A stretch of 64,000 nucleotides of DNA, taken from Streptomyces sp. NBC_00461 (lineage in GTDB: Bacteria; Actinomycetota; Actinomycetes; Streptomycetales; Streptomycetaceae). Made by a program: the position numbers and the translations under genes. The DNA lies in NCBI RefSeq assembly GCF_036013935.1, contig NZ_CP107902.1:9209001-9273000 (forward strand). The letters are read 5' to 3'. Positions 1 through 7,571 of this stretch are shown here, in pieces; positions within the stretch are counted from its first letter, which is position 1; each line of letters begins with the position of its first letter. The notes under the pieces are model-generated. The model saw nothing but the letters and a program-made list of their open reading frames with translations, did no database searches and was not told the origin of the DNA.

Positions 1-189
1 GCTTGTTTCGGCGGTCCGGTCCCAGGGTAGCCGCGCGGTATCCAAATGCCCGCCGGATCTGTTTCCGGCAGGAAAAAGTTCGGTGACCACCGGGGGTGCG
101 CAGGATAATCTCCCGAGACTCCTCTTGCTGGGAGGAAGCTCGTATGTATACGGTCTCCTTACGCGAGGTTCTCCTGTGGAGGATGGGAT
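1..189. other. Upstream region with no gene seen
   Basis: No convincing coding sequence is visible at the left edge. The region leads into the 190-start gene, whose ribosome binding site GGAGG lies at 178-182. An imperfect CTCCC/GGGAG inverted repeat occurs near 109-133 and could be a transcript hairpin, but nothing supports a specific function. No promoter hexamer pair stood out. Confidence 0.5.
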
Positions 190-1587
190 ATGACGGAAAT
201 TCTTGTGCAGACGGCTTCGGGGGGCTGGACTCCTCCCGTGACCAGGGTGGTGGAGCACCCGGCATGGGCCGTGCTCAAGGATGCCGTGGAGCGGATCCGG
301 CCATGGCAGTCCAAGGACGGGTCGATCGACCTCACGGCAGAGGGCGCCCCCGAGCGCGCGGACGCCGAGGCGGCCGTCGGGCGTGTCGTGGAGGCGGTCG
401 AGGAGCTCTCCCCGCTGCTCCCGCACGACCGCGCCTACCACGAGGCCCTGGTCAAGGACCTGCGCCGGTGGGCCGAGGGCGGCTTCGAGGTGCCCGACTT
501 CCTCGACTCGCTGCTGGCCTTCCAGCCCGCCGCCAACCGCGCGGACGGCCTCCAGCACCTGGTCGTCTTCCCGATGTACACGCAGAACGGCAACCCCGAC
601 CGCAACCTCGAAGCGGTAGTGCTGCGCATGGTCTGGCCCCAGTGGCTGGCCGAGCTGGAGCGCAGCCGCTACGACAACCCGCTGTTCTGCGGCATCAAGT
701 TCGAGGACTTCACGGCCGGCTACGACACCAACTCCGCCGTGCTCTTCCCGGAGACCATCGCCGTGCGCGAGGCGCCGGAACGCTTCTCCTGGGGTGGCAT
801 CTTCTGCGACCGAGAGGCCGCCCGCTTCCGCCGGGTCACCGAGGCCGCCGTCGGCATCCTGGGCGTCGAGCTGCCCGAGGACGTCGCCGCCATGGTCCAC
901 GACCAGACGCGCTGCGAGGAGGCCTTCGTCCTGTGGGACATGGTCCACGACCGCACGCACAGCCACGGCGACCTGCCCTTCGACCCGTTCATGATCAAGC
1001 AGCGCCAGCCGTTCTGGATGTACGGCCTGGAGGAGCTGCGCTGCGACCTCACGGCCTTCAGGGAGGCCGTGAAACTGGAGGCCGACGGCGTCCCGCAGGC
1101 CCGTGACGTGCAGTACGCGGTCCTCTTCGACCGCATGTTCCGCTTCCCGGTCACCGGTGAGCGCGTGCGCAACTACGACGGCCTCGGTGGTCAGCTGCTC
1201 TTCGCCTACCTGCACAAGCACGACGTGATCCGCTGGACGGACAACAAGCTGTTCATCGACTGGCAGCGCGCCCCGCAGGTCACCAACCAGCTGTGCGCCG
1301 AGATCGAGAAGCTCTACCGCGACGGCATCGACCGCCCCAAGCTCGTCCACTGGTTCGCCGGATACGAGCTGGTCTCCAGCTATGTCGCCCCGCATCCCGG
1401 CTCCCGCTGGGCCAAGGGTCCGGACGCCCTCGACCTGAGCCAGCCGCCGCGGAAGCTCGTCGATGACGTGCTTCCGGACGAGTTTCCGCTGAGCATGTTC
1501 TATGAGGCCCTTTCCAAGAAGCTGAAGAACGTGATCGCCTCCACCAAGGGGATCACCGCGGAGAGCGCCGAGCGGGTGGCCGCGTGA
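190..1587 (+). CDS. DUF6421-type protein of unknown function
   Basis: A 465-residue cytoplasmic protein without signal peptide or membrane segment. It matches, from memory, the actinobacterial DUF6421 family, for which no biochemical role is known. Charged and aromatic blocks such as MVHDRTHSHGD (around residues 254-264) are His/Asp-rich and could bind metal, but that is inference only. The start is set by GGAGG at 178-182, seven bases before ATG. The next gene (SDR) begins about 40 bases downstream and a threonine-aldolase-like gene overlaps that one, so the three form one operon. The conserved pairing with a dehydrogenase and a PLP enzyme suggests a metabolic role. The family call is fairly sure; the function is unknown. 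Confidence 0.8.
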   Translation: MTEILVQTASGGWTPPVTRVVEHPAWAVLKDAVERIRPWQSKDGSIDLTAEGAPERADAEAAVGRVVEAVEELSPLLPHDRAYHEALVKDLRRWAEGGFEVPDFLDSLLAFQPAANRADGLQHLVVFPMYTQNGNPDRNLEAVVLRMVWPQWLAELERSRYDNPLFCGIKFEDFTAGYDTNSAVLFPETIAVREAPERFSWGGIFCDREAARFRRVTEAAVGILGVELPEDVAAMVHDQTRCEEAFVLWDMVHDRTHSHGDLPFDPFMIKQRQPFWMYGLEELRCDLTAFREAVKLEADGVPQARDVQYAVLFDRMFRFPVTGERVRNYDGLGGQLLFAYLHKHDVIRWTDNKLFIDWQRAPQVTNQLCAEIEKLYRDGIDRPKLVHWFAGYELVSSYVAPHPGSRWAKGPDALDLSQPPRKLVDDVLPDEFPLSMFYEALSKKLKNVIASTKGITAESAERVAA

Positions 1588-1628
1588 GCGACCGCACCAC
1601 CAGGAACACTGCTCAGGAGGCGAAGACC

Positions 1629-2378
1629 ATGGCGGGGAACGGAGCTCTCAGCGGTGCGGTGATCGCGGTGGCCGGCGCGGGCGGACCCGCCGGCCGGGCG
1701 GCGCTGCTACGGCTGGCCGAAGCAGGGGCGACCGTCGTCGCCGCCGACAACGACCCCGAGCGGCTCGCGGAGGCGGTGGACGCGGCCCGCTACGCGTCGG
1801 GCGGCGCCACCGTCACCGGCGAGCCCGTGGACCTGCTGGACCTGGAGTCCACCCAGGAGTGGGCCACGCACATCGAGAAGGAGTTCGGCCGCGTCGACGG
1901 CCTCGTCCACCTCGTGGGCGGCTGGCGCGGCAGTGAGACCTTCATCAAGACGAGCCTGGACGACTGGGACTTCCTGGAGCTGCTGCTCATCCGCACCGTG
2001 CAGCACACCTCCCTCGCCTTCTCCGAGGCGCTGCAGCGCAGCGAGCGCGGACGGTACGTCCTGATCAGCGCCGCGGGTGCGACCAACCCCACCGCGGGCA
2101 ACGCCGCGTACGCCGCCGCCAAGGCCGCGTCCGAGGCGTGGACTCTGGCCATGGCCGACTACTTCCGCAAGGCCGGGGGCGCCGAGGGGCCGACGTCGGC
2201 GGCTGCGATCCTGGTGGTGAAGGCGTTGGTGCACGACGCGATGCGCGCCGATCGCCCCAACGCGAAGTTCGCGGGCTTCACGGACGTCACGGACCTCGCC
2301 GAGGCCATCGTCGACGTCTGGAGCAAGTCCGCCGCCGAAGTGAACGGAAAGCGTCTGTGGCTGACCGAGAAGCCGTGA
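1629..2378 (+). CDS. SDR family NAD(P)-dependent oxidoreductase
   Basis: A short-chain dehydrogenase/reductase of 249 residues, the usual length for classical SDRs. The N-terminal Rossmann glycine motif reads VAGAGGPAGR, and the catalytic Tyr/Lys pair is in YAAAK with a preceding Ser in LISAAG. The frame is open from GTG 1584, overlapping the upstream stop, but ATG 1629 is preferred because AGGAGG (1615-1620) lies at ideal distance and homology-like sequence starts there. It probably oxidises or reduces a small hydroxy or keto compound with NAD(P). The substrate cannot be read from the sequence. It is the middle gene of a three-gene operon and its stop overlaps the next start as GTGA. Confidence 0.85.
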   Translation: MAGNGALSGAVIAVAGAGGPAGRAALLRLAEAGATVVAADNDPERLAEAVDAARYASGGATVTGEPVDLLDLESTQEWATHIEKEFGRVDGLVHLVGGWRGSETFIKTSLDDWDFLELLLIRTVQHTSLAFSEALQRSERGRYVLISAAGATNPTAGNAAYAAAKAASEAWTLAMADYFRKAGGAEGPTSAAAILVVKALVHDAMRADRPNAKFAGFTDVTDLAEAIVDVWSKSAAEVNGKRLWLTEKP

Positions 2379-3445
2379 ACCCCCCGAAGACCGACGCGCG
2401 TCGTCATCACGACCCGGAGGTCCGCGGCTTCGCCAGCGACAACTACGCCGGGGCCCACCCGGAGGTGCTCGCCGCCCTGGCCCTGGCCAACGGCGGGCAC
2501 CAGGTCGCGTACGGCGAGGACGACTACACCGAGAACCTCCAGAGCATCGTCCGCAGCCACTTCGGCCCGACGGCGGAGGCCTTCCCGGTCTTCAACGGCA
2601 CCGGCGCGAACGTCGTCGCGCTCCAGGCGGTCACCGACCGCTGGGGCGCGGTGATCTGCGCCGAGAGCGCGCACATCAACGTCGACGAGGGCGGCGCACC
2701 CGAGCGCATGGGCGGCCTGAAGCTGCTCACGGTGCCCACGCCCGACGGCAAGCTCACCCCCGAGCTGATCGACAGGCAGGCGTACGGCTGGGACGACGAG
2801 CACCGTGCGATGCCGCAGGTCGTTTCGATCACCCAGAGCACCGAGCTCGGCACGCTCTACACGCCGGACGAGATCCGCGCGATCTGCGAGCACGCCCACG
2901 CGCACGGCATGAAGGTCCACCTGGACGGCTCCCGCATAGCCAACGCGGCCGCCTCGCTGAACGTCCCGATGCGGACGTTCACCAACGCGGTCGGCGTCGA
3001 CATCCTCTCCCTCGGCGGGACGAAGAACGGCGCGCTGTTCGGCGAGGCGGTCGTCGTCATCAACCAGGACGCCGTCAGCCATATGAAACACCTGCGCAAG
3101 CTGTCCATGCAGCTCGCCTCCAAGATGCGTTTCGTGTCGGTGCAGTTGGAGGCCCTGCTCGCCAAGGACCTGTGGCTGCGCAACGCCCGCCACTCCAACG
3201 AGATGGCCCAGCGGCTGGCCGAGGGCGTGCGCGCCGTGCACGGGGTGGAGATCCTCTATCCGGTGCAGGCCAACGGGGTGTTCGCCAAGCTCCCGCACGA
3301 CGTGAGCGAGCGCCTGCAGAAGCGGTTCAGGTTCTACTTCTGGGACGAGGCCGAGGGAGTCGTGCGCTGGATGTGCGCCTTCGACACGACCGAGGAGGAC
3401 GTGGACTCGTTCGTCGCGGCGCTGAAGGAAGAGATGGCGCGGTAG
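2375..3445 (+). CDS. Threonine aldolase / beta-eliminating lyase family PLP enzyme
   Basis: A 356-residue fold-type I PLP enzyme of the low-specificity L-threonine aldolase group, which cleaves beta-hydroxy amino acids to glycine and an aldehyde. The PLP lysine is in SLGGTKNGALFG, the cofactor-binding Asp/His region is KVHLDGSRIANA, and the N-terminal FASDNYAGAHPEV block is typical. The start is GTG 2375, giving a 4-base GTGA overlap with the SDR stop and implying translational coupling. A longer upstream reading of this frame is a shadow of the SDR gene. Family membership is confident. The exact substrate (threonine, phenylserine or another beta-hydroxy amino acid) is not. Confidence 0.87.
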   Translation: MNPPKTDARRHHDPEVRGFASDNYAGAHPEVLAALALANGGHQVAYGEDDYTENLQSIVRSHFGPTAEAFPVFNGTGANVVALQAVTDRWGAVICAESAHINVDEGGAPERMGGLKLLTVPTPDGKLTPELIDRQAYGWDDEHRAMPQVVSITQSTELGTLYTPDEIRAICEHAHAHGMKVHLDGSRIANAAASLNVPMRTFTNAVGVDILSLGGTKNGALFGEAVVVINQDAVSHMKHLRKLSMQLASKMRFVSVQLEALLAKDLWLRNARHSNEMAQRLAEGVRAVHGVEILYPVQANGVFAKLPHDVSERLQKRFRFYFWDEAEGVVRWMCAFDTTEEDVDSFVAALKEEMAR

Positions 3446-3491
3446 CCACGATCCCCGACGCTGCATAGGTATGCGGTCACTCGAAAAGTCA

Positions 3492-3521
3492 TTGACTGTC
3501 GGGTGATCGCATTCCTATGCT
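3492..3521 (+). promoter_or_regulatory. Sigma-70-type promoter for a leaderless transcript
   Basis: TTGACT (3492-3497), an 18-base spacer and TATGCT (3516-3521) make a good vegetative promoter. The -10 ends eight bases before ATG 3530, so transcription should start at or within a base or two of the start codon. No ribosome binding site is present. Confidence 0.65.
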
Positions 3522-3529
3522 CTGTGGGC

Positions 3530-4102
3530 ATGGAGCTGATCCAGAACAACCCTGATCTGTCCGCGTACTTGGCCGCTGACGAGGTCATCGACCATGACCA
3601 CCCACGGGTCCGGGAGACGGCTGCGCGTCTCGCAAGGAAGGCCGTGGACTCGTATGCCTATGCGCGGCTGGCGTTCGAGTTCGTGCGCGACACGATCCCG
3701 CACTCACAGGATTCCGGTGACCCGCGCGTCACCTGGCGTGCCTCCGACGTCCTGGAGCAGGGCACGGGCATCTGTTACGCCAAGGCGCACGCGCTGGCGG
3801 CCCTGCTGCGGGCCGAGGACATCCCGACCGCGCTGTGCTACCAGCGGTTCGACGTGGTGCACGGCCTGGTCGCCGTGCGGTTCAACGGCGCCTGGCATCG
3901 ACAGGACCCGCGCGGAAACAAACCGGGCGTGGACGCCCAGTTCTCCCTCGAAGGCGAGCTGCTGGCCTTCACTCCCGACCCTGAGTCCAATGAGATGGAC
4001 TATCCAGTCCTGTATGCTGAACCGCACCCGACCGTGTTGAGCGTTCTCCGAGCCGCCCGCGACCGGCCGCACCTCTGGAAGACGCTCCCCACAACACTCT
4101 GA
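3530..4102 (+). CDS. Transglutaminase-like cysteine protease-fold protein
   Basis: A 190-residue transglutaminase-like protein. The core triad is visible: Cys82 in GTGICYAKAHALAALL, His111 in DVVHGLVAVRFNG and Asp126 in WHRQDPRG, in the order and spacing of the superfamily. Such bacterial domains act as peptidases or amide-forming enzymes, and the substrate is unknown. ATG 3530 is chosen because a strong -10 ends eight bases upstream, although GTG 3503 is also in frame. The B3/B4-domain gene starts nine bases after the stop, so the two are probably one transcript. No signal peptide is seen, so it is likely cytoplasmic. Confidence 0.8.
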   Translation: MELIQNNPDLSAYLAADEVIDHDHPRVRETAARLARKAVDSYAYARLAFEFVRDTIPHSQDSGDPRVTWRASDVLEQGTGICYAKAHALAALLRAEDIPTALCYQRFDVVHGLVAVRFNGAWHRQDPRGNKPGVDAQFSLEGELLAFTPDPESNEMDYPVLYAEPHPTVLSVLRAARDRPHLWKTLPTTL

Positions 4103-4111
4103 GGCAAGGCG

Positions 4112-4804
4112 ATGACTCTCTCCCTGACCGTTTCCGACGAGGTGCGCGCCCTGGCACCCGGCTTCACCCACCTGGCGATCGAGGCGCACGGCCTGGTCAA
4201 CGGCCCCAGCACGGAAGCCGGTTCGGCCCTGCTCGACGACGCGGCCCGCCGTCTGGCCGTACGCCTCGACGGGCGTGCCCCGCACGAGGACCCGTACATG
4301 GCGGCCTGGCGCGAGGTGTACACGGCGTTCGGCTCCAAGCCCTCGCGCACCCGCAACTCGGCCGAGGCGCTGGCGAAGAGGGCGCTGACGGACAGCGGCC
4401 TGCCCCGCATCAACCTGCTCGTCGACCTCTACAACGCCGTCAGCGTCGCCCACCTGATCCCTGTCGGAGGCGAGGACATCGACCGCATCGAGGGTGGCAT
4501 GCGGCTCGTACGGGCCGTCGGCGACGAGGACTTCGTGACCGTGGCCGGTGGCGAGGAGGTCGTCGAACACCCCGACGCCGGCGAGGTGATCTGGCGTGAC
4601 GACGCGGGCGTGACCTGCCGACGCTGGAACTGGCGCCAGGGCCCCCGCACCCGCCTCACCGAGGAGACCGTCTCGGGCATCTTCCTGCTGGAGGGCCTGG
4701 CACCGATGCCCGTCACCGAGGTGCAGCAGGCGGGGGCCGAACTCGCTGAGCTGCTGGAGAAGTTCAGCCCCGGGGCACGGATCACCGTCCACGCCCCGGA
4801 GTGA
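4112..4804 (+). CDS. B3/B4 tRNA-binding-domain protein
   Basis: A 230-residue stand-alone B3/B4 domain protein, related to the editing-site domain of the phenylalanyl-tRNA synthetase beta chain. The supporting stretch is PSRTRNSAEALAKRAL followed by LPRINLLVDLYNAVS, characteristic of this family (residues about 70-110). Free-standing members are thought to act on aminoacylated tRNA or amino acid derivatives, but this is not established. It is preceded by a GAGG-containing ribosome binding site and follows the transglutaminase-like gene by nine bases. It converges with the acyltransferase gene four bases away, with no obvious terminator between them. Confidence 0.82.
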   Translation: MTLSLTVSDEVRALAPGFTHLAIEAHGLVNGPSTEAGSALLDDAARRLAVRLDGRAPHEDPYMAAWREVYTAFGSKPSRTRNSAEALAKRALTDSGLPRINLLVDLYNAVSVAHLIPVGGEDIDRIEGGMRLVRAVGDEDFVTVAGGEEVVEHPDAGEVIWRDDAGVTCRRWNWRQGPRTRLTEETVSGIFLLEGLAPMPVTEVQQAGAELAELLEKFSPGARITVHAPE

Positions 4805-4808
4805 CGAT

Positions 4809-5537
4809 TCAGCGAGCCTCGGACGCCTTCACCTCTTCGGGGGTCGGCGCGGTGCCACCGAGATGGGCGGGCATCCACCAGGTGTCGTTCGGGCCCTTGG
4901 GTCGTACGGGGTAGGCGCGCTGCGCGGCCTCCAGGAGCTCCTGGACGCGCTCGCGCAGCCGCCGTGTGATGGCACCCGCGTACTGGTCCTGGGGCGCCTC
5001 GACCGGCTCGCCGACCCGGATGGTGATCGGGGTGTGGCTGCGCTTGAAGTTCTTCGGGTGGCCCTTGGTCCACAGGCGCTGAGTACCCCACAGAGCCATC
5101 GGGATGAGCGGGACGCCGGCCTCCTGGGCCATGCGCGCGGCACCCGACTTGAAGCTCTTCAGGGTGAAGGACTGCGAGATGGTCGCCTCGGGGAAGACGC
5201 CGACGATCTCGCCGGAGCGCAGCGACTGCAGCGCGTGCTGGTACGCCGTCTCACCCTGCTTGCGGTCCACCGGGATGTGCTTCATCCCGCGCATCAACGG
5301 ACCGGAGATCTTGTGCCGGAACACCGACTCCTTCGCCATGAAGCGCACCAGGCGCTTCTGCGGCAGGGCGGCCAGACCGTCGAAGATGAAGTCCAGGTAG
5401 CTGATGTGATTGCTCACCAGCACGGCGCCGCCCGAGCGCGGAATGTTCTCCGATCCCTTGCAGTCGATCTTGAGGTCCCAGGCCTTGAACAGCGTTTGGG
5501 CGAGACCCACGACGGGACGGTAGACAAGCTCAGCCAT
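4809..5537 (-). CDS. Lysophospholipid acyltransferase (PlsC type)
   Basis: A 242-residue 1-acyl-glycerol-3-phosphate acyltransferase family protein, which transfers acyl groups onto lysophosphatidate or a similar acceptor at the membrane. The catalytic HX4D motif is NHISYLD (His44, Asp49), and the acceptor-binding block is GVFPEATIS with an upstream RFMAKESVF segment. The C-terminal tail is basic and lacks strong membrane helices. The length is normal for the family. An AGAAGG sequence lies upstream of ATG 5537. It is transcribed alone, away from the DUF4395 gene 184 bases upstream. Which acyl acceptor it uses cannot be told from sequence. Confidence 0.88.
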   Translation of the reverse strand: MAELVYRPVVGLAQTLFKAWDLKIDCKGSENIPRSGGAVLVSNHISYLDFIFDGLAALPQKRLVRFMAKESVFRHKISGPLMRGMKHIPVDRKQGETAYQHALQSLRSGEIVGVFPEATISQSFTLKSFKSGAARMAQEAGVPLIPMALWGTQRLWTKGHPKNFKRSHTPITIRVGEPVEAPQDQYAGAITRRLRERVQELLEAAQRAYPVRPKGPNDTWWMPAHLGGTAPTPEEVKASEAR

Positions 5538-5590
5538 GGACGGGGTGGACCCTTCTCTCTGCCTGGATGGGTTCTCCCGGCGGGAAGTTA

Positions 5591-5616
5591 CGCAGCCGTA
5601 GGTTTACGGCATTGCG
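5591..5616. terminator. Hairpin downstream of the DUF4395 gene
   Basis: GCCGTA (5595-5600), a four-base loop and TACGGC (5605-5610) form a perfect 6-bp stem, extended by CGCA/TGCG with a two-base bulge. It lies about 105 bases past the DUF4395 stop and about 55 bases upstream of the acyltransferase start. It could be a weak terminator for the former or an operator for the latter. Confidence 0.35.
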
Positions 5617-5721
5617 CAGATCGTGCCCCAAGAACGAACGGGTGGCCAGCCCTGGTGCCGCAGAACCGCGAGATCCTCGTCACGTCCATCACCAGTTCGA
5701 CCTCGGACCTTTTCTCCGCCT

Positions 5722-6138
5722 TTACTCCGTACGGACCGTCACGCGGCGCACGACCAGGTACATCTCGCATCCGAGGCAGTACCCGAACGCGGCATTGAGG
5801 AACGCGGCGGCGAGCGCGGCCCCGGTCGCGGCGAGTCCCAGCCAGCTCGGCCCCAGCGCGTAACCGACCAGCCCCACGCCCGCGAAGAGCAGGCCCACCG
5901 TCTGTGCGAACCGCGGCGGCTCCGGCGACTCGAACTCGGTCGGCGGCCCGATCCGGGGCCGCACGGCCTTGCGGAACAGCCAGCCGTACGGCGAACGGCC
6001 CACCCCGCCCGCCGCGCCGAGCGCGAACGCCAGCGTCTGCCAGGCCAGCAGCCAGCCGCTCCCGGTGATCAGCACGACCGCGAGGACGGCGGTCGTCACG
6101 GCAGCCCCGAAGCGGGGCCCTCTCACATCGATGTCCAT
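5722..6138 (-). CDS. DUF4395 membrane protein
   Basis: A 138-residue integral membrane protein with about three to four hydrophobic segments (near residues 12-40 and 70-115). It matches the DUF4395 family. It carries a CXXC pair in GYCLGCEMY near the C-terminus, which is what links this family to thiol redox chemistry. A divergent thioredoxin gene begins about 75 bases away, supporting a shared redox role. ATG 6138 begins MDIDVRGPRFG, the usual family start. Longer upstream readings of the same frame are shadows. The mechanism is unknown; a thiol oxidoreductase partner function is inference. Confidence 0.82.
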   Translation of the reverse strand: MDIDVRGPRFGAAVTTAVLAVVLITGSGWLLAWQTLAFALGAAGGVGRSPYGWLFRKAVRPRIGPPTEFESPEPPRFAQTVGLLFAGVGLVGYALGPSWLGLAATGAALAAAFLNAAFGYCLGCEMYLVVRRVTVRTE

Positions 6139-6176
6139 GAACCAAGCATTCCGCAACGGAAATGATCTGGGGAGTC

Positions 6177-6203
6177 GGGAATCTTTGCAGTCTCGTGAAT
6201 GCT
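6177..6203 (+). promoter_or_regulatory. Possible SigR-like (thiol-stress) promoter
   Basis: GGGAAT (6177-6182) is followed after 18 bases by GCT (6201-6203). The SigR consensus is GGGAAT-N18/19-GTT, so there is one mismatch in the -10. The predicted transcription start falls at about 6210, at the GTG/ATG start of the thioredoxin gene. This is a tentative call based on spacing and the thioredoxin context. Confidence 0.35.
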
Positions 6204-6213
6204 TGCGCAGGTG

Positions 6214-6627
6214 ATGAACGGACTTGTGGTGTGCGCGGTGGTGCTCCTGGTGGCGAGCGCCTATGGAGTGCTGCATCGGCAGCGAAGCGGGAGGGTGCGC
6301 GTGCGTGGGCGCGACGGCGGAAAGCGGCTCGGGGCGGCCGAGTTGGGCCAGGAACTGGGTGAGCGTGCCACGCTCCTGCAGTTCTCCAGCGCCTTCTGTG
6401 CGCCGTGCCGGGCCACCCGGCGCCTCCTCGGCGAGGTGGCCGGAATGGTCCCCGGCGTGAGCCACGTCGAGATCGACGCGGAGGACCACCTGGACCTCGT
6501 GCGCGAACTCGACATCCTCAAGACCCCGACGGTGCTGGTCCTCGACGCCGACGGCAGGGTCGTGCGACGCGCCACCGGTCAGCCCCGCAAGGCCGATGTC
6601 ATCGCGGCGCTGGGCGAGGCGGTTTGA
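6214..6627 (+). CDS. Membrane-tethered thioredoxin-like protein
   Basis: A 137-residue thioredoxin-fold protein with an N-terminal hydrophobic anchor (residues 3-20) followed by a basic linker. The active site is CAPC (Cys62, Cys65) in FCAPCRATRR, and the cis-Pro loop is ILKTPTVLVLD. The active site differs from the classical CGPC. It probably reduces or exchanges disulfides at the membrane. The start could be ATG 6199, GTG 6211 or ATG 6214; the last fits the predicted transcription start best. It is divergent from the DUF4395 gene, a pairing that supports thiol homeostasis. The fold is confident; orientation in the membrane is inferred. Confidence 0.85.
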   Translation: MNGLVVCAVVLLVASAYGVLHRQRSGRVRVRGRDGGKRLGAAELGQELGERATLLQFSSAFCAPCRATRRLLGEVAGMVPGVSHVEIDAEDHLDLVRELDILKTPTVLVLDADGRVVRRATGQPRKADVIAALGEAV

Positions 6628-6674
6628 CGGCTGTGATCGCAGGGGTGAGGCATCTCCCATATGCCGGAACGTAC

Positions 6675-6704
6675 TTGACTGCGCGCACCACCTATCGTCA
6701 ACCT
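6675..6704 (+). promoter_or_regulatory. Promoter of the cysteine leader peptide
   Basis: TTGACT (6675-6680) is followed after 18 bases by CAACCT (6699-6704), which keeps the A and final T of TANNNT. The -10 ends six bases before ATG 6711, so the transcript would start at the leader peptide's start codon. There is no ribosome binding site. Confidence 0.5.
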
Positions 6705-6710
6705 GACCGT

Positions 6711-6791
6711 ATGCCACCGGAACTCCTTCTCTTCGGGCGGGTCCACGTCGACCTCGCCCGCACCGCGAGTGCGCGCTGTCCGAGCTGTTGA
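6711..6791 (+). CDS. Leaderless 26-residue cysteine-ended leader peptide
   Basis: A tiny open frame of 26 codons that includes GRVHVDLARTASARC and ends CPSC just before TGA. The HVDLARTASA-Cys signature is that of small actinobacterial leader peptides found upstream of sulfur and redox genes. In mycobacteria, comparable leaderless Cys-rich uORFs act as cysteine-responsive attenuators. The stop codon lies 44 bases before the flavin reductase ATG, so ribosome stalling at the terminal Cys codons could control that gene. The peptide itself is probably not functional. Identification rests on the motif, the promoter placement and the position upstream of a reductase. Confidence 0.7.
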   Translation: MPPELLLFGRVHVDLARTASARCPSC

Positions 6792-6835
6792 GCAGCCACG
6801 ACTCCGCTCGCCCCTCCTCGCAGAAGGACAATTCC

Positions 6836-7351
6836 ATGACGGCCACGTCCGGCCTCGGCGCTCGTACCTCTCAGCTCGCCTCTCCCGACCTGCTGCGCTC
6901 CGTCTTCCGCCGGCACGCCGCGGGAGTCGCCGTGATCACCGCACAAGGCGACGCCGGCCCGGTGGGCTTCACCGCCACCTCCCTCACCTCGGTCTCCGCC
7001 GAACCCCCGCTGCTCTCCTTCGGCATCAGCACCGGAGCCTCCAGCTGGCCGGCGATATCGGCGACCGACCACATCGGCGTCCACATACTCGGCGAACACC
7101 AGCAGGACCTGGCGGCCACCTTCGCCAGGAGCGGCGCCGACCGGTTCGGTGCGCCCACCGCCTGGCGCGAGGGACCCGAAGGCGTGCCCGTCCTCGACCA
7201 CGTGCTGGCCTGGCTCGTCTGCCGGGTCGTCGGCCGCGTCCCCGCAGCCGACCAGCGCATCGTGCTCGCCGAGGTCGTGCTCGGGGATCCCACGGGTCAC
7301 GGCCGCCCGCTTCTGTACCACCAGGGGCGGTTCAACGGCCTGCGTGACTGA
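6836..7351 (+). CDS. Flavin reductase family protein
   Basis: A 171-residue FMN-binding split-barrel flavin reductase, of the type that supplies reduced flavin to monooxygenases or acts in sulfonate use. Typical segments are AAGVAVITAQGD, GFTATSLTSVSAEPPLLSF and IGVHILGEHQQDLAATFA. ATG 6836 is chosen for the GAAGGA ribosome binding site (6823-6828) and the family-like N-terminus. A 26-codon Cys leader peptide lies just upstream and probably controls expression in response to cysteine or sulfur supply, which suggests a sulfur-related role. No monooxygenase is adjacent. The substrate partner is unknown. Confidence 0.85.
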   Translation: MTATSGLGARTSQLASPDLLRSVFRRHAAGVAVITAQGDAGPVGFTATSLTSVSAEPPLLSFGISTGASSWPAISATDHIGVHILGEHQQDLAATFARSGADRFGAPTAWREGPEGVPVLDHVLAWLVCRVVGRVPAADQRIVLAEVVLGDPTGHGRPLLYHQGRFNGLRD

Positions 7352-7450
7352 TCGTCGGCCGGCTCCTTCTGCGAAGCGGTCGAGTTCCGATTACGCTGCG
7401 TTGCAAAGGTCACAGTTCAAAGCGCTTGCTTAGCGGGAAAGAACTGGGTG

Positions 7451-7540
7451 TACTGGCGAGTAATATTTCGCTCGGAGCGTGGGTCGCCCCGATCGGGATC
7501 GGCCGCTTGAGGCGCCTATGCTGCCTGAAAGTAGGCAGCA
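7451..7540. promoter_or_regulatory. Control region of etfB with two palindromes
   Basis: The 220-base gap 7352-7571 holds no gene. TACT-GGCG-AGTA (7451-7462) is a short perfect palindrome of the kind TetR-type proteins bind. A second, 8-bp inverted repeat TGCTGCCT-N6-AGGCAGCA (7519-7540) overlaps a -10-like TATGCT (7517-7522) and so could be an operator or an early transcript hairpin. The etfB ribosome binding site AGGAGA follows at about 7560. Confidence 0.4.
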
Positions 7541-7571
7541 CCGAAATGACGATTGCAGTAGGAGAGCCGGC

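Noticed and set aside
144..1106. An open frame starting at ATG 144 after a GGAGGA sequence.
   Set aside because: It overlaps the DUF6421-type gene in another frame and becomes Arg/Gly/Pro-rich, as shadow frames do.
6139..6182. A SigR-type promoter for the DUF4395 gene on the minus strand.
   Set aside because: A GTT occurs at a reasonable place but no GGGAAT lies 18-19 bases upstream of it.
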